Assembly (NCBI RefSeq): GCF_042643145.1 | Contig: NZ_JBHRSA010000034.1 | Location: 108,552 to 172,551 of the forward strand | Length of the DNA: 64,000 nucleotides | Direction: 5' to 3' | Source of the DNA: Virgibacillus_O xinjiangensis | GTDB taxonomy: Bacteria > Bacillota > Bacilli > Bacillales > Amphibacillaceae | Part shown: piece by piece, positions 1 to 9,118 of the stretch | Layout: every line of letters starts with the position of its first letter | Position numbering within the stretch: the stretch's first letter is position 1 | Made by a program: the position numbers and the translations under genes | The notes under the pieces: generated by a model | What the model was told of the DNA's origin: nothing | Database searches by the model: none | The model's input: the letters and a program-made list of their open reading frames with translations, nothing else

Positions 1-320
1 ATCGAGCCATATCCATTTTGGATATTCGGCGGGAGCATGTCTTTTCCCGAAACAACATTGCCAGGGGCCATCATCTCTTTGCACAGGCCAATTCCCTCGC
101 TGTTGCTGTAATCAATGATGAACTGGCCTTAACGGCTAAATCAGATTTGAAGTTCACCCGGCAGGTGAAACTGGCTGAACGCGTAGTTGCAAAGGCTAAC
201 GTAGAGGGGACTGATGAAAAAGGATTCACTATGGTGAAGGTAGATAGTTTTGTAGAGAATGAGAAGGTATTCAGTGGAACTTTCTATATGTATCAGTCAA
301 ATGATCAAAAAGGGGAATGA
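1..320 (+). CDS. fapR: FapR, fatty acid/phospholipid synthesis regulator (3' part)
   Basis: Only the C-terminal ~105 residues are in the window; the reading frame is open from base 3 and the start and DNA-binding helix-turn-helix lie upstream. The visible part is the hot-dog-fold effector domain, with the family motif NNIARGHHLFAQANSLA near its start. In Bacillales FapR represses fatty acid and phospholipid genes, and malonyl-CoA binding to this domain releases it from DNA. It is followed after 3 bases by plsX, as in other Bacillales, where fapR leads the plsX-fabD-fabG operon and autoregulates it. The operator itself is not in this window. Family assignment is strong; regulation is from family knowledge. 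Confidence 0.93.
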   Translation, partial: RAISILDIRREHVFSRNNIARGHHLFAQANSLAVAVINDELALTAKSDLKFTRQVKLAERVVAKANVEGTDEKGFTMVKVDSFVENEKVFSGTFYMYQSNDQKGE

Positions 321-323
321 CTT

Positions 324-1334
324 ATGAGATTGGCCATAGATGCCATGGGAGGGGACCATGCCCCGAAGGAGATTGTACTTGGGGCAGTGGATGCTGTTTC
401 CAAGATGGACAACCTCTCCATTACTTTAATTGGTGATGAAGAGGAGATTAATAAATATACAAAAGAACATGAAAAGATCAAAATCCTACATACTAAAGAG
501 GTCATTACAGGGGAAGATGAACCGGTAAGGGCTGTACGACGAAAAAAGAATGCATCCATGGTGCTCATGGCCAAGGAAGTAAAGGAAGGAAGGGCCGATG
601 CCTGCATCTCTGCAGGAAATACAGGCGCCTTGATGAGTGCAGGCCTATTTGTTGTAGGGAGAATACCTGGGATTGACCGCCCTGCCCTGAGCCCCACCCT
701 GCCGACAGTCGATGGGAAAGGTTTCCTGCTGCTTGATGTGGGGGCGAACGTGGATGCAAAACCTGACCACCTGCTTCAGTACGCTGTGATGGGGTCCATC
801 TATACAGAGCATGTCCGGGGAATTTCCAACCCGACTGTAGGTCTGTTGAACGTTGGAACAGAAGACGGCAAGGGAACAGAACTGACTAAAAAAGCCTTCC
901 AGCTATTGCAGGAAGCACCGGTAAATTTTACTGGTAATGTTGAAGCTAGAGATATACTTGCTGGTGCAGCGGATGTAGTCGTTACCGACGGTTTCAGCGG
1001 GAATGTAGCATTGAAAACGATTGAAGGTACAGCCTTAACCATGTTTTCTATGCTCAAAGAGACATTCATGTCATCCACGAAGTCAAAAATTGCAGCCGGA
1101 ATGGTAAAGAAGGATCTGAAGGGTCTTCAGAAGAAATTGGATTACTCGGAATACGGAGGTGCCGGACTGTTTGGACTGGCTGCCCCTGTTATCAAGGCAC
1201 ATGGCTCATCCAACTCTAGAGCCATATATAATGCCATCAAACAGGCCGGCCACATGGTGGAATATAAAGTGGCCGATACGATCAAGTCGACGATGGAATC
1301 AGTTCGGCAGGAGAAGGAGGAGACTAGCGAATGA
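324..1334 (+). CDS. plsX: Phosphate acyltransferase PlsX
   Basis: PlsX converts long-chain acyl-ACP and phosphate into acyl-phosphate, which PlsY uses to acylate glycerol-3-phosphate in the first step of phospholipid synthesis. It is a soluble, membrane-associating enzyme. The 336-residue product has the usual family length and opens with the signature AIDAMGGDHAP (about residues 4-14), followed by the conserved SAGNTGALM segment. The ATG start has an AAGGGGAA ribosome site 8 bases upstream and sits 3 bases after fapR. The last codons overlap the fabD start by 4 bases, suggesting translational coupling inside one lipid-synthesis operon. Nothing unusual was seen. Confidence 0.97.
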   Translation: MRLAIDAMGGDHAPKEIVLGAVDAVSKMDNLSITLIGDEEEINKYTKEHEKIKILHTKEVITGEDEPVRAVRRKKNASMVLMAKEVKEGRADACISAGNTGALMSAGLFVVGRIPGIDRPALSPTLPTVDGKGFLLLDVGANVDAKPDHLLQYAVMGSIYTEHVRGISNPTVGLLNVGTEDGKGTELTKKAFQLLQEAPVNFTGNVEARDILAGAADVVVTDGFSGNVALKTIEGTALTMFSMLKETFMSSTKSKIAAGMVKKDLKGLQKKLDYSEYGGAGLFGLAAPVIKAHGSSNSRAIYNAIKQAGHMVEYKVADTIKSTMESVRQEKEETSE

Positions 1335-2266
1335 AGAAGATAGCATTTATGTTCCCTGGTCAGGGTTCCCAGACAGTTGGAATGGGCAAGGATTTCTATG
1401 ATAAGTATCCTTCCATCCAAGAACTATACAAGGAAGCCGGTGAATCCTTGGATATGGATATTGCCCGCCTGATGTTTGAGGGACCAGAAGATACGCTGAC
1501 CGAAACGGAGAATGCCCAACCGGCACTGTTATTGTCCAGTATAGCTGCCCATACACTCCTATTGAAGGAAGAGGTTCAGCCTGTAATGACCGTCGGGCAC
1601 AGTCTGGGGGAGTATAGTGCATTGGTTGCATCTGGAGCCCTTACTCTTGAAGAAGCACTTCCTCTTGTCCAAACAAGGGGGCGGCTCATGGAGCAGGCCT
1701 TTCCAAAAGGAAAAGGAACCATGGCCGCTGTCCTCGGACTGTCCAAGGAAGAAGTAGAAGAGGGCTTGAATGAAGTGACGGATATTGCAGACCTGGCAAA
1801 CTTGAACTGCCCGGGACAGATCGTAATCTCAGGGTCTGTGGAAGGAATTGAGCAGGCTGGAGAGGTCCTTAAGGAAAAAGGGGCCAAGCGGGTGATGCCG
1901 CTGAATGTGAGCGGTCCATTCCATTCTCGTCTAATGAAGCCGGCAAATGAAGAGTTTTCCGGATATTTGGAGAAGGTGGATATCAAGGGTGCCAATATCC
2001 CGTTGTATGCTAATGTGTCCGCACAGCCGGTAACAGATCAAAAAGAAATCAAGGATCTCCTGGTCAAACAGCTGTTTTCCCCTGTACGATTTGAGGAATC
2101 AATCCGGCATATGATTGATCAAGGCGTTGAAGCATTTGTCGAAGTGGGAAGTGGCAAGGTGCTCAGTGGTCTTGTACGGAAGATCAGCCGGCGGACACCT
2201 ACCTTTGCTGTTCAGGATGCAGATTCGCTTGACAAATTTATTACATGGTACAGGGAGGATTCTTGA
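1331..2266 (+). CDS. fabD: Malonyl-CoA:ACP transacylase FabD
   Basis: FabD loads malonyl groups from malonyl-CoA onto acyl carrier protein, the extender-unit step of type II fatty acid synthesis. The 311-residue protein shows the nucleophile elbow GHSLG at residues 89-93 (Ser91), the conserved GRLM arginine at about 118, and His198 in GPFHSR, the second member of the catalytic pair. The N-terminal FPGQGSQ loop is intact. The start is an ATG overlapping plsX with an AAGGAGGA site upstream, and the stop codon shares one base with the fabG start. Length and motifs are typical of the family. Confidence 0.97.
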   Translation: MKKIAFMFPGQGSQTVGMGKDFYDKYPSIQELYKEAGESLDMDIARLMFEGPEDTLTETENAQPALLLSSIAAHTLLLKEEVQPVMTVGHSLGEYSALVASGALTLEEALPLVQTRGRLMEQAFPKGKGTMAAVLGLSKEEVEEGLNEVTDIADLANLNCPGQIVISGSVEGIEQAGEVLKEKGAKRVMPLNVSGPFHSRLMKPANEEFSGYLEKVDIKGANIPLYANVSAQPVTDQKEIKDLLVKQLFSPVRFEESIRHMIDQGVEAFVEVGSGKVLSGLVRKISRRTPTFAVQDADSLDKFITWYREDS

Positions 2267-3006
2267 TGTTGGATGGAAAAAATGCTTTGGTTACAGGTGC
2301 TTCACGTGGGATTGGTCGCACAATTGCCCTGGAGCTGGCGAGCAAGGGGGCGAACGTCGCCATCAATTACGCTGGGAATGAAGAAAAAGCCAAAGAAGTT
2401 GCTCGGGAAGTTGAAGGGCTCGGTGGCAAGGCAGTGACCATCCGGGCTGATGTCGCTGATGAATCCGAGGTAAAAGAGATGATCAAGCAGGTGACGAAAG
2501 AGTTCGGCAGCCTGGATATTTTGATAAATAATGCTGGTATAACCAGGGACAACCTGCTTATGCGAATGAAAGAAGACGAGTTTGACCAAGTTATTAACAC
2601 CAACTTGAAAGGCGTATTTGTCTGTACGAAAGCTGTGACAAGACAGATGATGAAGCAGAAAGCTGGTAAAATTGTCAATGTAGCTTCTGTAGTTGGCGTG
2701 AGTGGCAATCCTGGGCAGGCAAATTATGCTGCCGCCAAAGCCGGAGTGATCGGATTTACAAAGACAACTGCCAAGGAGCTTGCCAGCCGGAATATTCTAG
2801 TGAATGCCGTGGCACCGGGTTTCATAACAACCGATATGACCGACTCGTTGACAGAGGACCAGAAACAGGAAATGCTGGCGATGATCCCCCTCAATAGATT
2901 GGGCACGCCAGAGAGTGTTGCGAATGTTGTCCGCTTCCTTGTTTCCGAGGAAGCAGATTATATTACCGGACAGACCATTCATATCGACGGAGGAATGGTG
3001 ATGTAA
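2266..3006 (+). CDS. fabG: 3-oxoacyl-ACP reductase FabG
   Basis: NADPH-dependent short-chain dehydrogenase that reduces 3-oxoacyl-ACP in fatty acid elongation. The 246-residue product has the cofactor motif TGASRGIG (residues 10-17), NNAG (88-91) and the catalytic Ser141, Tyr154 and Lys158 (YAAAK). I chose the ATG at 2266, in the TGATG overlap with fabD and 7 bases after an AGGGAGGA site. An upstream in-frame start at 2245 would add seven residues not typical of the family and overlap fabD further. It sits in the plsX-fabD-fabG-acpP operon, so the elongation enzyme is co-expressed with its carrier protein. Confidence 0.96.
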   Translation: MLDGKNALVTGASRGIGRTIALELASKGANVAINYAGNEEKAKEVAREVEGLGGKAVTIRADVADESEVKEMIKQVTKEFGSLDILINNAGITRDNLLMRMKEDEFDQVINTNLKGVFVCTKAVTRQMMKQKAGKIVNVASVVGVSGNPGQANYAAAKAGVIGFTKTTAKELASRNILVNAVAPGFITTDMTDSLTEDQKQEMLAMIPLNRLGTPESVANVVRFLVSEEADYITGQTIHIDGGMVM

Positions 3007-3047
3007 TCGATATCGGTGCATAGTAACTTGAAAGGGGGTGAATGAAG

Positions 3048-3281
3048 ATGGCAGACGTATTTGATCGAGTTAAAGCAATTATTGTTGATCGTCTTGATGT
3101 GGAAGAATCCCAAGTAACGATGGAAGCGTCCTTCAAAGAAGACCTGGAGGCAGACTCACTGGACGTAGTTGAATTGGTGATGGAGCTTGAAGACGAATTT
3201 GATATGGAAATTGCGGATGAAGAAGCTGAGAAAATAAATACAGTTGGTGACGCTGTAAACTACATAAATAGTTTACAATAG
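3048..3281 (+). CDS. acpP: Acyl carrier protein
   Basis: Small acidic carrier of growing acyl chains for fatty acid and phospholipid synthesis. The 77-residue protein contains the phosphopantetheine attachment motif DSL, with Ser37 the modified residue, inside the conserved EADSLDVVELVMELEDEF stretch. The ATG at 3048 is 7 bases after the GGGGGTG site; an in-frame ATG at 3042 is too close to that site to be likely. The gene follows fabG by 41 bases, as expected for the Bacillales fap/fab operon. A hairpin follows before rnc. Confidence 0.97.
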   Translation: MADVFDRVKAIIVDRLDVEESQVTMEASFKEDLEADSLDVVELVMELEDEFDMEIADEEAEKINTVGDAVNYINSLQ

Positions 3282-3301
3282 TCTAACACCTTTTATTACT
3301 T

Positions 3302-3327
3302 GAAAGTCTCGCACTCGCGGGGCTTTC
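3302..3327 (+). terminator. Hairpin between acpP and rnc
   Basis: Ten-base-pair stem (3302-3311 with 3318-3327, two G-T pairs) with a 6-base loop. There is no run of T after it, so it may be a weak terminator, an mRNA-stabilising end for the abundant acpP transcript, or a processing site. Its function is not shown by the sequence. Confidence 0.5.
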
Positions 3328-3357
3328 CGTATATTGGAAGAAGCGGAGGTGACGCCA

Positions 3358-4041
3358 GTGGATGCTCGGAAACTGGAAGAGCAGTTAGGTATCACTTTTA
3401 ATGACTATCAATTGCTGAGACAGGCTTTTACCCATTCATCCTATGTGAATGAGCATCGGCAGGAAAATTATGAGGATAATGAACGACTCGAATTTCTTGG
3501 GGATGCGGTCCTCGAACTTGGAGTTTCTCAGTACCTGTTCCGGAAGAATGCAACTATGCCGGAAGGGGAGATGACGAAGCTGCGTGCAGCCATCGTCTGT
3601 GAACCTTCCTTGATGAATTTTGCCCGTGAGCTCGGTTTCGACTCTCATATTCTTCTTGGTAAAGGAGAGGAACAAACGGGGGGAAGAGGAAGACCCGCCT
3701 TGCTGGCAGATGTATTTGAGGCTTTCCTTGGAGCACTGTATCTCGACCAGGGGTTTGATATATCCTTGAATTTCCTGGAGGAGCATGTCTTTCCTAAAAT
3801 CAATACAGGTGCTTTTTCGCATGCGATGGATTATAAAAGTCAACTGCAGGAACTGATCCAGCAGTATAAGAGCATGGCCGTCGAATATAAGATTGTAAAA
3901 GAGATCGGCCCGTCTCATAATAAAGAATTTGTAGCCCAAGTCTTTATAAATGATGAAGTTTCAGGAGAAGGCATAGGCAGAACCAAAAAAGAAGCGGAAC
4001 AACGTGCGGCTAAAAAGGCCCTTGATAAATATCATGACTAG
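3358..4041 (+). CDS. rnc: Ribonuclease III
   Basis: Double-strand-specific endoribonuclease that processes rRNA precursors and structured RNAs. The 227-residue protein has the catalytic signature ERLEFLGDAVLEL at about residues 42-54, with the metal-binding acidic residues. A C-terminal double-stranded RNA-binding domain begins near residue 153 (MDYKSQLQELIQQY). I chose GTG at 3358, 6 bases after GGAGGTG; a TTG at 3334 in the same frame lies upstream of that ribosome site. The gene ends in a strong inverted repeat facing the convergent UPF0435 gene. In B. subtilis rnc is likewise followed by smc. Confidence 0.95.
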   Translation: MDARKLEEQLGITFNDYQLLRQAFTHSSYVNEHRQENYEDNERLEFLGDAVLELGVSQYLFRKNATMPEGEMTKLRAAIVCEPSLMNFARELGFDSHILLGKGEEQTGGRGRPALLADVFEAFLGALYLDQGFDISLNFLEEHVFPKINTGAFSHAMDYKSQLQELIQQYKSMAVEYKIVKEIGPSHNKEFVAQVFINDEVSGEGIGRTKKEAEQRAAKKALDKYHD

Positions 4042-4086
4042 AGCAGAAAAGCTGGCATTTTATAGAATGCCAGCTTTTCTGCTCTA
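4039..4086. terminator. Bidirectional terminator between rnc and the UPF0435 gene
   Basis: Perfect 21-base-pair inverted repeat (4039-4059 with 4066-4086) with a 6-base loop. It includes the rnc stop codon and lies between two convergent genes. The AAAA/TTTT stretches are inside the stem, so it could end transcription from both directions. Confidence 0.8.
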
Positions 4087-4100
4087 AATGATTTTCCTTC

Positions 4101-4325
4101 CTACCCTTTTCTTACGGTCCGCAGTTCCTCAATGAAGGCCTGAGTCTCTGCTGCACTGAGACTGCCCTTTTGCTGTACCATATCATACATGAACTTCAAG
4201 TCATCGTATTTTTCGAGATCATAATCCTCAGGGTCCAACAGCGTACGGTTCACTACGTTTAATTTATCCGCAAGACCATCCAGTATAATTTTCATGTTTT
4301 CTTTTGACGCATTTTCTAAAGTCAT
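4101..4325 (-). CDS. UPF0435 / DUF1128 family protein (YfkK-like)
   Basis: A 74-residue, soluble, largely helical protein of unknown function, resembling the B. subtilis YfkK family (UPF0435/DUF1128). Shared features are an N-terminal helix followed by a LNVVNRTLLDPEDYD segment and the central YDDLKFMYDMV, with a C-terminal IEELRTVRKG. The reading frame has a good ribosome site (AGAGGGA) and a well-formed sigma-A promoter upstream on the same strand, and it ends at the strong terminator shared with rnc. It is the only confident minus-strand gene here, in a place where B. subtilis has rnc directly followed by smc. No function can be assigned. Confidence 0.85.
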   Translation of the reverse strand: MTLENASKENMKIILDGLADKLNVVNRTLLDPEDYDLEKYDDLKFMYDMVQQKGSLSAAETQAFIEELRTVRKG

Positions 4326-4363
4326 GCCAGCACTCCCTCTGTACTTCTTTTGTCTCTGACTTT

Positions 4364-4392
4364 ATGATAAAATAAATGCGGTAAAAAGCCAA
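4364..4392 (-). promoter_or_regulatory. Sigma-A promoter of the UPF0435 gene
   Basis: On the minus strand: -35 TTGGCT, 17-base spacer, -10 TATCAT, about 40 bases ahead of the start codon. Confidence 0.7.
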
Positions 4393-4463
4393 ATAATTTT
4401 TAGAATTTAATGAGAAGATGTTGGTAATGCGACGGTTTTTGTAAATAAATAGGAGAAATGTAT

Positions 4464-7400
4464 ATGTTTTTAAAACAACTGGAAAGCGTAGGATTCAAAT
4501 CTTTCGCCGAAAAAATAAACGTTGATTTTGTTTCCGGTGTCACAGCGGTTGTAGGACCAAATGGCAGCGGCAAGAGTAATATTACCGACGCCATACGGTG
4601 GGTGCTTGGCGAACAGTCGGTAAAGTCCCTCCGGGGATCTAGAATGGAGGACATCATCTTCCAAGGTAGTGATACAAGGAAGGCACTCAATTTCGCAGAG
4701 GTTACGTTAGTTCTTGATAATCATGACCAGTCCCTGCCTCTTGAATATGAAGAAGTCAGTGTAACCAGGAGAGTTTATCGGTCAGGTGAAAGCGAGTTCT
4801 ATATCAATAAACAATCATGCAGATTGAAGGATATAGTGGATTTGTTCATGGACTCCGGGCTTGGCAGGGAAGCTTTCTCCATTATCAGTCAAGGGAAGGT
4901 GGAAGAAATCCTGAGCTCCAAGCCAGAAGAAAGAAGGACGATCTTTGAAGAGGCTGCGGGCGTATTGAAGTATAAACAGCGGAAGAAGAAAGCGGAGTAT
5001 AAACTGGAGGAAACACAGGAAAACCTGAATCGAGTGGAGGATATCATCCATGAAATTGAAAAGCAGGTAGGTCCGCTCGAACAGCAGGCGAACGCAGCCC
5101 GGCAATACTTGGAGTGGAAAGAAGAACTGAAGGAAAAGGAGATAACCCTCTTAGTCACCGAGATTGCAAAGCTTCATGGATCCTGGAAAAACTTGTCGGC
5201 CGAACTTGAACAGGAAAGGAAAATGGAACAGCAGCTTAAAAAGACCATCCAACAGAAAAGTGAACGAATTGAAACGGAAAGAAAAACATTGAAGAATTTG
5301 GATGATGATATTGATTCGCTGCAGACCAAACTGTTGAAGGCAGCTCAGAATCTGGAAAAGTTCGAAGGGCAAAAACAGCTCTTTGAGGAACGGACCAAGC
5401 ATTTTGGGGAACGGAAAACAGAATTGGAGGCAAACAGACAGCAGACAGCAGAACGGATCGGGAATCTACATGATCAGGTAGTGAAAGAGAACAAGAAATT
5501 GGCGGACCTTGATACGGCCAGAGATAAGACCAGAGAGAAAATCCAGCAGCTAAGAGCGCAGCTGAGGGCCGGAAAGGAAAGCATTGCCGAACAAATAGAA
5601 GATAGAAAATCGGATTATATTGAATTGCTTAATAAACAGGCAGCTAAGCGGAACGAAAGACAGTCTGTACAACAGCAACTGGAGCAAATATCCGGAAAAA
5701 AATCAATGCAGGCCGAGAAATTCAAAGGGTTGCTTTCTTCGCGTGAAGAACTGGAAGGTCAGTTGCAGCGTGTCCATTCGGAATGGCTGAAGCAGGACAG
5801 ATTGGTGAAAGGCAAGAATGCAACAATCGTCCAGCTGAAAAAAGACTTGGATACGAAACGATCAGCTTTTGAGGAAGCCCAGGCAAAACTGTTTCAAGGC
5901 TATCAATATATTGAGAAATTGAAATCTCGGAAGGAAATGCTGGAAGAGATGAAAGAGGACTTCCAGGGCTTTTTCCAGGGAGTGAAAGCAGTACTGAAAG
6001 CAAGGGAGGACCAGACACTCCATGGAATCCACGGAGCAGTTATTGAACTGGCCAATGTGCCGAAGGATTATATTACAGCCATTGAGACTGTGCTTGGCGG
6101 ACAGGCACAGCATATTGTCGTTACCGATAATAAGGCCGCAAGAAATGCAATAAACTGGTTGAAAAAAATGAAGCAAGGCCGTGCCACATTCCTGCCCCTC
6201 GGTTCCATCCAAGCACGATTTGTCACCCGGGACATGCTTGCCAAAGTACGATCACACTCTGGTTTTGTGGGTGTTGCTTCAGACCTGGTAAGCATGGAAA
6301 ACACATATAAAATTGTTGCCGACCATTTGATGGGGCACGTCCTGATTGCCAAGACCCTCAAAGACGCCAATGATATTGCAGCAAAGACCAAGGGCAGATA
6401 CCGGGTAGTCACGCTGGAAGGAGATGTGGTAAACCCGGGCGGTTCCATGACAGGCGGAGCAAGTAAAAAAACAAATCAATCTCTGTTTTCCCGAGAAAAA
6501 GATTTAGAGGAAGCAACTAATAAACTGGCTGATTACCAAAGCAAGGTGGAAGATTTCGAACGGAAGGTACAGCAGCAGAAAAGGCAGATCGGAGAACTGG
6601 AAAAGCAGTTGGATACAGAAGAAGCGGATTCATCTGCTGCCCGTCATTCCTTGAATAAACTCGAATCCTCCTACAAGGAGCTGGAAGTGAAAAAGAACTC
6701 ACTGGACGGAAACCTTTCCATTTATGATCAGGATAAGCAACAATTTGAGCAGGATATCAAACAGCTCGTTAAGCGTGAAGAGAATCTCGTACAAGACCTG
6801 GAAAAGCTGGCTAGTGATTTGGAGGCCGCCGAACAGGAAATAAGCCGATTGACTGAACAAGAAGCCGGTTTTCAGGAAAACAAAGAGAATATACAACAGG
6901 AACTACATGATAGGCAGGTAGAATTGGCAGAGCAGGAAGAGCGCCGAAAAAACCAACTGGAAAAGACGAAGACACTCCAATTGCAACTAGAGGAAATGGA
7001 AGCACAGTATGATGAATATTCACAAGAGCTGCGAAACTTGAATGATGTGAATGAGACACCTGTGACAGAAGAGGAACTGGAGAGAAGCATTCAGTACAAT
7101 AAAGTACAAAAGCAGCAGACAGAAGAAGATATTGAACATAGGAAACAGGAACGAGGCCAGCTTACAAAGGAGATGCACATCCAGAAAAATCGATTGAAGG
7201 AAGAAGAAGTCAGGCTTCAAGGTATAACCAATTCCATTCAGCAGAAGGAAGTACATGTGAACCGATTGGATGTTGAATTAGATAATCGACTGACCAGATT
7301 GGAAAACGAATATATGATCACCTTTGAAAAGGCCAATGAATCCTATCCGCAGACAGATGATATAGCATCTGTACAAGCAGAGGTCGATCGGCTGAAGCAA

Positions 7401-8030
7401 AGGATTGAACAGTTGGGGACCGTCAATTTGGGGGCTGTGGAGGAATATCAACGAGTCCGTGAGCGGTATGATTTCTTGACGGAGCAGAGGGACGATCTAA
7501 CAGCAGCCAAGGGTACTCTTCATACTGTCATCGCTGAGATGGACGAAGAGATGAAGAACCTTTTCCAGGGGACATTCAATCAGATCAGAGAGGAATTCAC
7601 CGAAGTATTCCAACAATTATTCGGCGGGGGACATGCAGAGCTCCAGCTTACAGATCCAGAAAGCATTCTTGACACTGGAGTGGAAATCATTGCCCAACCG
7701 CCAGGGAAAAGACTGCAGCATCTTGGGCTACTCTCAGGTGGAGAGCGTGCCTTGACGGCAATAGCTTTACTATTTTCCATCCTGCGCGTCCGTCCGGTGC
7801 CATTTTGCGTGCTGGATGAAGTGGAAGCAGCGTTGGACGAGGCCAATGTTGCCAGATTTGCAAAATATGTAAAGCTGTACAGTGAAAAAACCCAGTTCAT
7901 TGTCATTACCCACCGCAAAGGCACCATGGAAGAGGCCGATGTATTATATGGCGTAACAATGCAGGAATCCGGTGTTTCCCGTCTTGTATCTGTCAGGCTG
8001 GAGGAGACACAGGATCTTATTGAAACATAA
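4464..8030 (+). CDS. smc: Chromosome condensation ATPase SMC
   Basis: Structural maintenance of chromosomes protein. It forms a ring-shaped dimer with ScpA/ScpB that organises and segregates the chromosome. The 1188 residues match the usual length. The Walker A motif GPNGSGKS is at residues 31-38. Two long coiled-coil arms (about 165-500 and 670-1020), rich in Glu/Lys/Gln, flank the hinge with its glycine-rich GGSMTGGA. The ABC signature LLSGGERALTAIALL is near residue 1090 and Walker B (FCVLDEVEAALDEANV) just after. I chose the ATG at 4464, 8 bases after AGGAG, giving the family N-terminus MFLKQLE; an ATG at 4458 is too close to the site. ftsY follows as in B. subtilis. Confidence 0.97.
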   Translation: MFLKQLESVGFKSFAEKINVDFVSGVTAVVGPNGSGKSNITDAIRWVLGEQSVKSLRGSRMEDIIFQGSDTRKALNFAEVTLVLDNHDQSLPLEYEEVSVTRRVYRSGESEFYINKQSCRLKDIVDLFMDSGLGREAFSIISQGKVEEILSSKPEERRTIFEEAAGVLKYKQRKKKAEYKLEETQENLNRVEDIIHEIEKQVGPLEQQANAARQYLEWKEELKEKEITLLVTEIAKLHGSWKNLSAELEQERKMEQQLKKTIQQKSERIETERKTLKNLDDDIDSLQTKLLKAAQNLEKFEGQKQLFEERTKHFGERKTELEANRQQTAERIGNLHDQVVKENKKLADLDTARDKTREKIQQLRAQLRAGKESIAEQIEDRKSDYIELLNKQAAKRNERQSVQQQLEQISGKKSMQAEKFKGLLSSREELEGQLQRVHSEWLKQDRLVKGKNATIVQLKKDLDTKRSAFEEAQAKLFQGYQYIEKLKSRKEMLEEMKEDFQGFFQGVKAVLKAREDQTLHGIHGAVIELANVPKDYITAIETVLGGQAQHIVVTDNKAARNAINWLKKMKQGRATFLPLGSIQARFVTRDMLAKVRSHSGFVGVASDLVSMENTYKIVADHLMGHVLIAKTLKDANDIAAKTKGRYRVVTLEGDVVNPGGSMTGGASKKTNQSLFSREKDLEEATNKLADYQSKVEDFERKVQQQKRQIGELEKQLDTEEADSSAARHSLNKLESSYKELEVKKNSLDGNLSIYDQDKQQFEQDIKQLVKREENLVQDLEKLASDLEAAEQEISRLTEQEAGFQENKENIQQELHDRQVELAEQEERRKNQLEKTKTLQLQLEEMEAQYDEYSQELRNLNDVNETPVTEEELERSIQYNKVQKQQTEEDIEHRKQERGQLTKEMHIQKNRLKEEEVRLQGITNSIQQKEVHVNRLDVELDNRLTRLENEYMITFEKANESYPQTDDIASVQAEVDRLKQRIEQLGTVNLGAVEEYQRVRERYDFLTEQRDDLTAAKGTLHTVIAEMDEEMKNLFQGTFNQIREEFTEVFQQLFGGGHAELQLTDPESILDTGVEIIAQPPGKRLQHLGLLSGGERALTAIALLFSILRVRPVPFCVLDEVEAALDEANVARFAKYVKLYSEKTQFIVITHRKGTMEEADVLYGVTMQESGVSRLVSVRLEETQDLIET

Positions 8031-8044
8031 GGAGGAAATGACGA

Positions 8045-9040
8045 ATGAAGTTTATGGATAAATTGAAAAGCAGATTCACTCAATCAGAGGAAAATGAAGA
8101 GACATCCACGAAGTATAAAGAAGGAATGAAAAAGACCCGCAATTCGTTTACTGGGAAAATCAATGACTTGATTGCGCGCTACCGGAAAGTCGATGAGGAG
8201 TTCTTTGAAGAATTGGAAGAAGTACTGATCTCCGCTGATGTTGGGGTAACAACGGTGATGGATCTTATTGAAGAACTGGAAATGGAAGTGAAACGGCAGA
8301 ATATCAAAGACACAAAAAATATGAAGGACGTCATCTCAGAGAAACTCGTGGAAATCTATTACGAGGAGGAAGAAGAAGAGCCTGAAACACTGAACCTCCA
8401 GGAAGGGGAACTGTCTGTTATATTGGTAGTGGGAGTCAACGGTGTTGGAAAGACAACATCCATCGGGAAACTTGCGTATAAGATGAAAGAAGAGGGCAAG
8501 AAGGTCGTGTTGGCTGCCGGAGACACCTTCCGTGCTGGTGCCATTGAACAGCTTGATGTATGGGGGGAGCGCGCCGGAGTCGATGTCATCAAGCAAGGAG
8601 CGGGGAGTGACCCTGCTGCAGTAATTTTTGATGGTATCAAGGCAGCCAAATCGAGAAATGCAGATGTATTGATCTGTGATACAGCAGGCCGCCTGCAAAA
8701 CAAGGTGAACTTGATGAATGAACTGTCCAAAGTCAAGCGGGTAATTGAACGGGAAATTCCGGAGGCACCTCATGAAGTGCTGCTCGTATTGGATGCTACA
8801 ACGGGGCAAAATGCCCTTCTCCAGGCTAAGACATTTTCTGAGGCTGTTGACGTGTCCGGCATTGTATTGACCAAGCTTGATGGTACAGCTAAAGGTGGCA
8901 TCGTACTGGCCATCCGGAATGAGTTGAAAATACCGGTAAAATATGTGGGTCTTGGTGAGCAAGTGGAAGACATGCGTGAGTTTGATGCACAGGCGTTTGT
9001 CTATGGTCTGTTTGCCGATATGTTGGAAGATGAAGAGTAA
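8045..9040 (+). CDS. ftsY: SRP receptor GTPase FtsY
   Basis: Membrane-associated receptor that docks Ffh-ribosome complexes at the Sec translocon. The 331-residue protein has an acidic, charged N-terminal region (about 1-115) for membrane association, then the NG GTPase domain. That domain carries the P-loop GVNGVGKT (130-137), DTAGR (212-216) and TKLD (276-279) with the following GTAKGG motif. The ATG is preceded by AAGGAGG and lies 14 bases after smc, so the two are probably co-transcribed. Its partner Ffh is encoded 410 bases downstream. Length matches B. subtilis FtsY. Confidence 0.97.
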   Translation: MKFMDKLKSRFTQSEENEETSTKYKEGMKKTRNSFTGKINDLIARYRKVDEEFFEELEEVLISADVGVTTVMDLIEELEMEVKRQNIKDTKNMKDVISEKLVEIYYEEEEEEPETLNLQEGELSVILVVGVNGVGKTTSIGKLAYKMKEEGKKVVLAAGDTFRAGAIEQLDVWGERAGVDVIKQGAGSDPAAVIFDGIKAAKSRNADVLICDTAGRLQNKVNLMNELSKVKRVIEREIPEAPHEVLLVLDATTGQNALLQAKTFSEAVDVSGIVLTKLDGTAKGGIVLAIRNELKIPVKYVGLGEQVEDMREFDAQAFVYGLFADMLEDEE

Positions 9041-9049
9041 GGAGCTAAC

Positions 9050-9079
9050 TTGACAGTATGACAATTACTCCGTTATGAT
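9050..9079 (+). promoter_or_regulatory. Sigma-A promoter for ylxM-ffh
   Basis: -35 TTGACA (9050-9055), 18-base spacer, -10 TATGAT (9074-9079), immediately after ftsY. This is one of the best consensus matches in the window and marks the start of the ylxM-ffh unit. Confidence 0.8.
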
Positions 9080-9118
9080 TAAACGTAAAGTGAATTCACT
9101 TAACAAGGGGTGGAAGGA

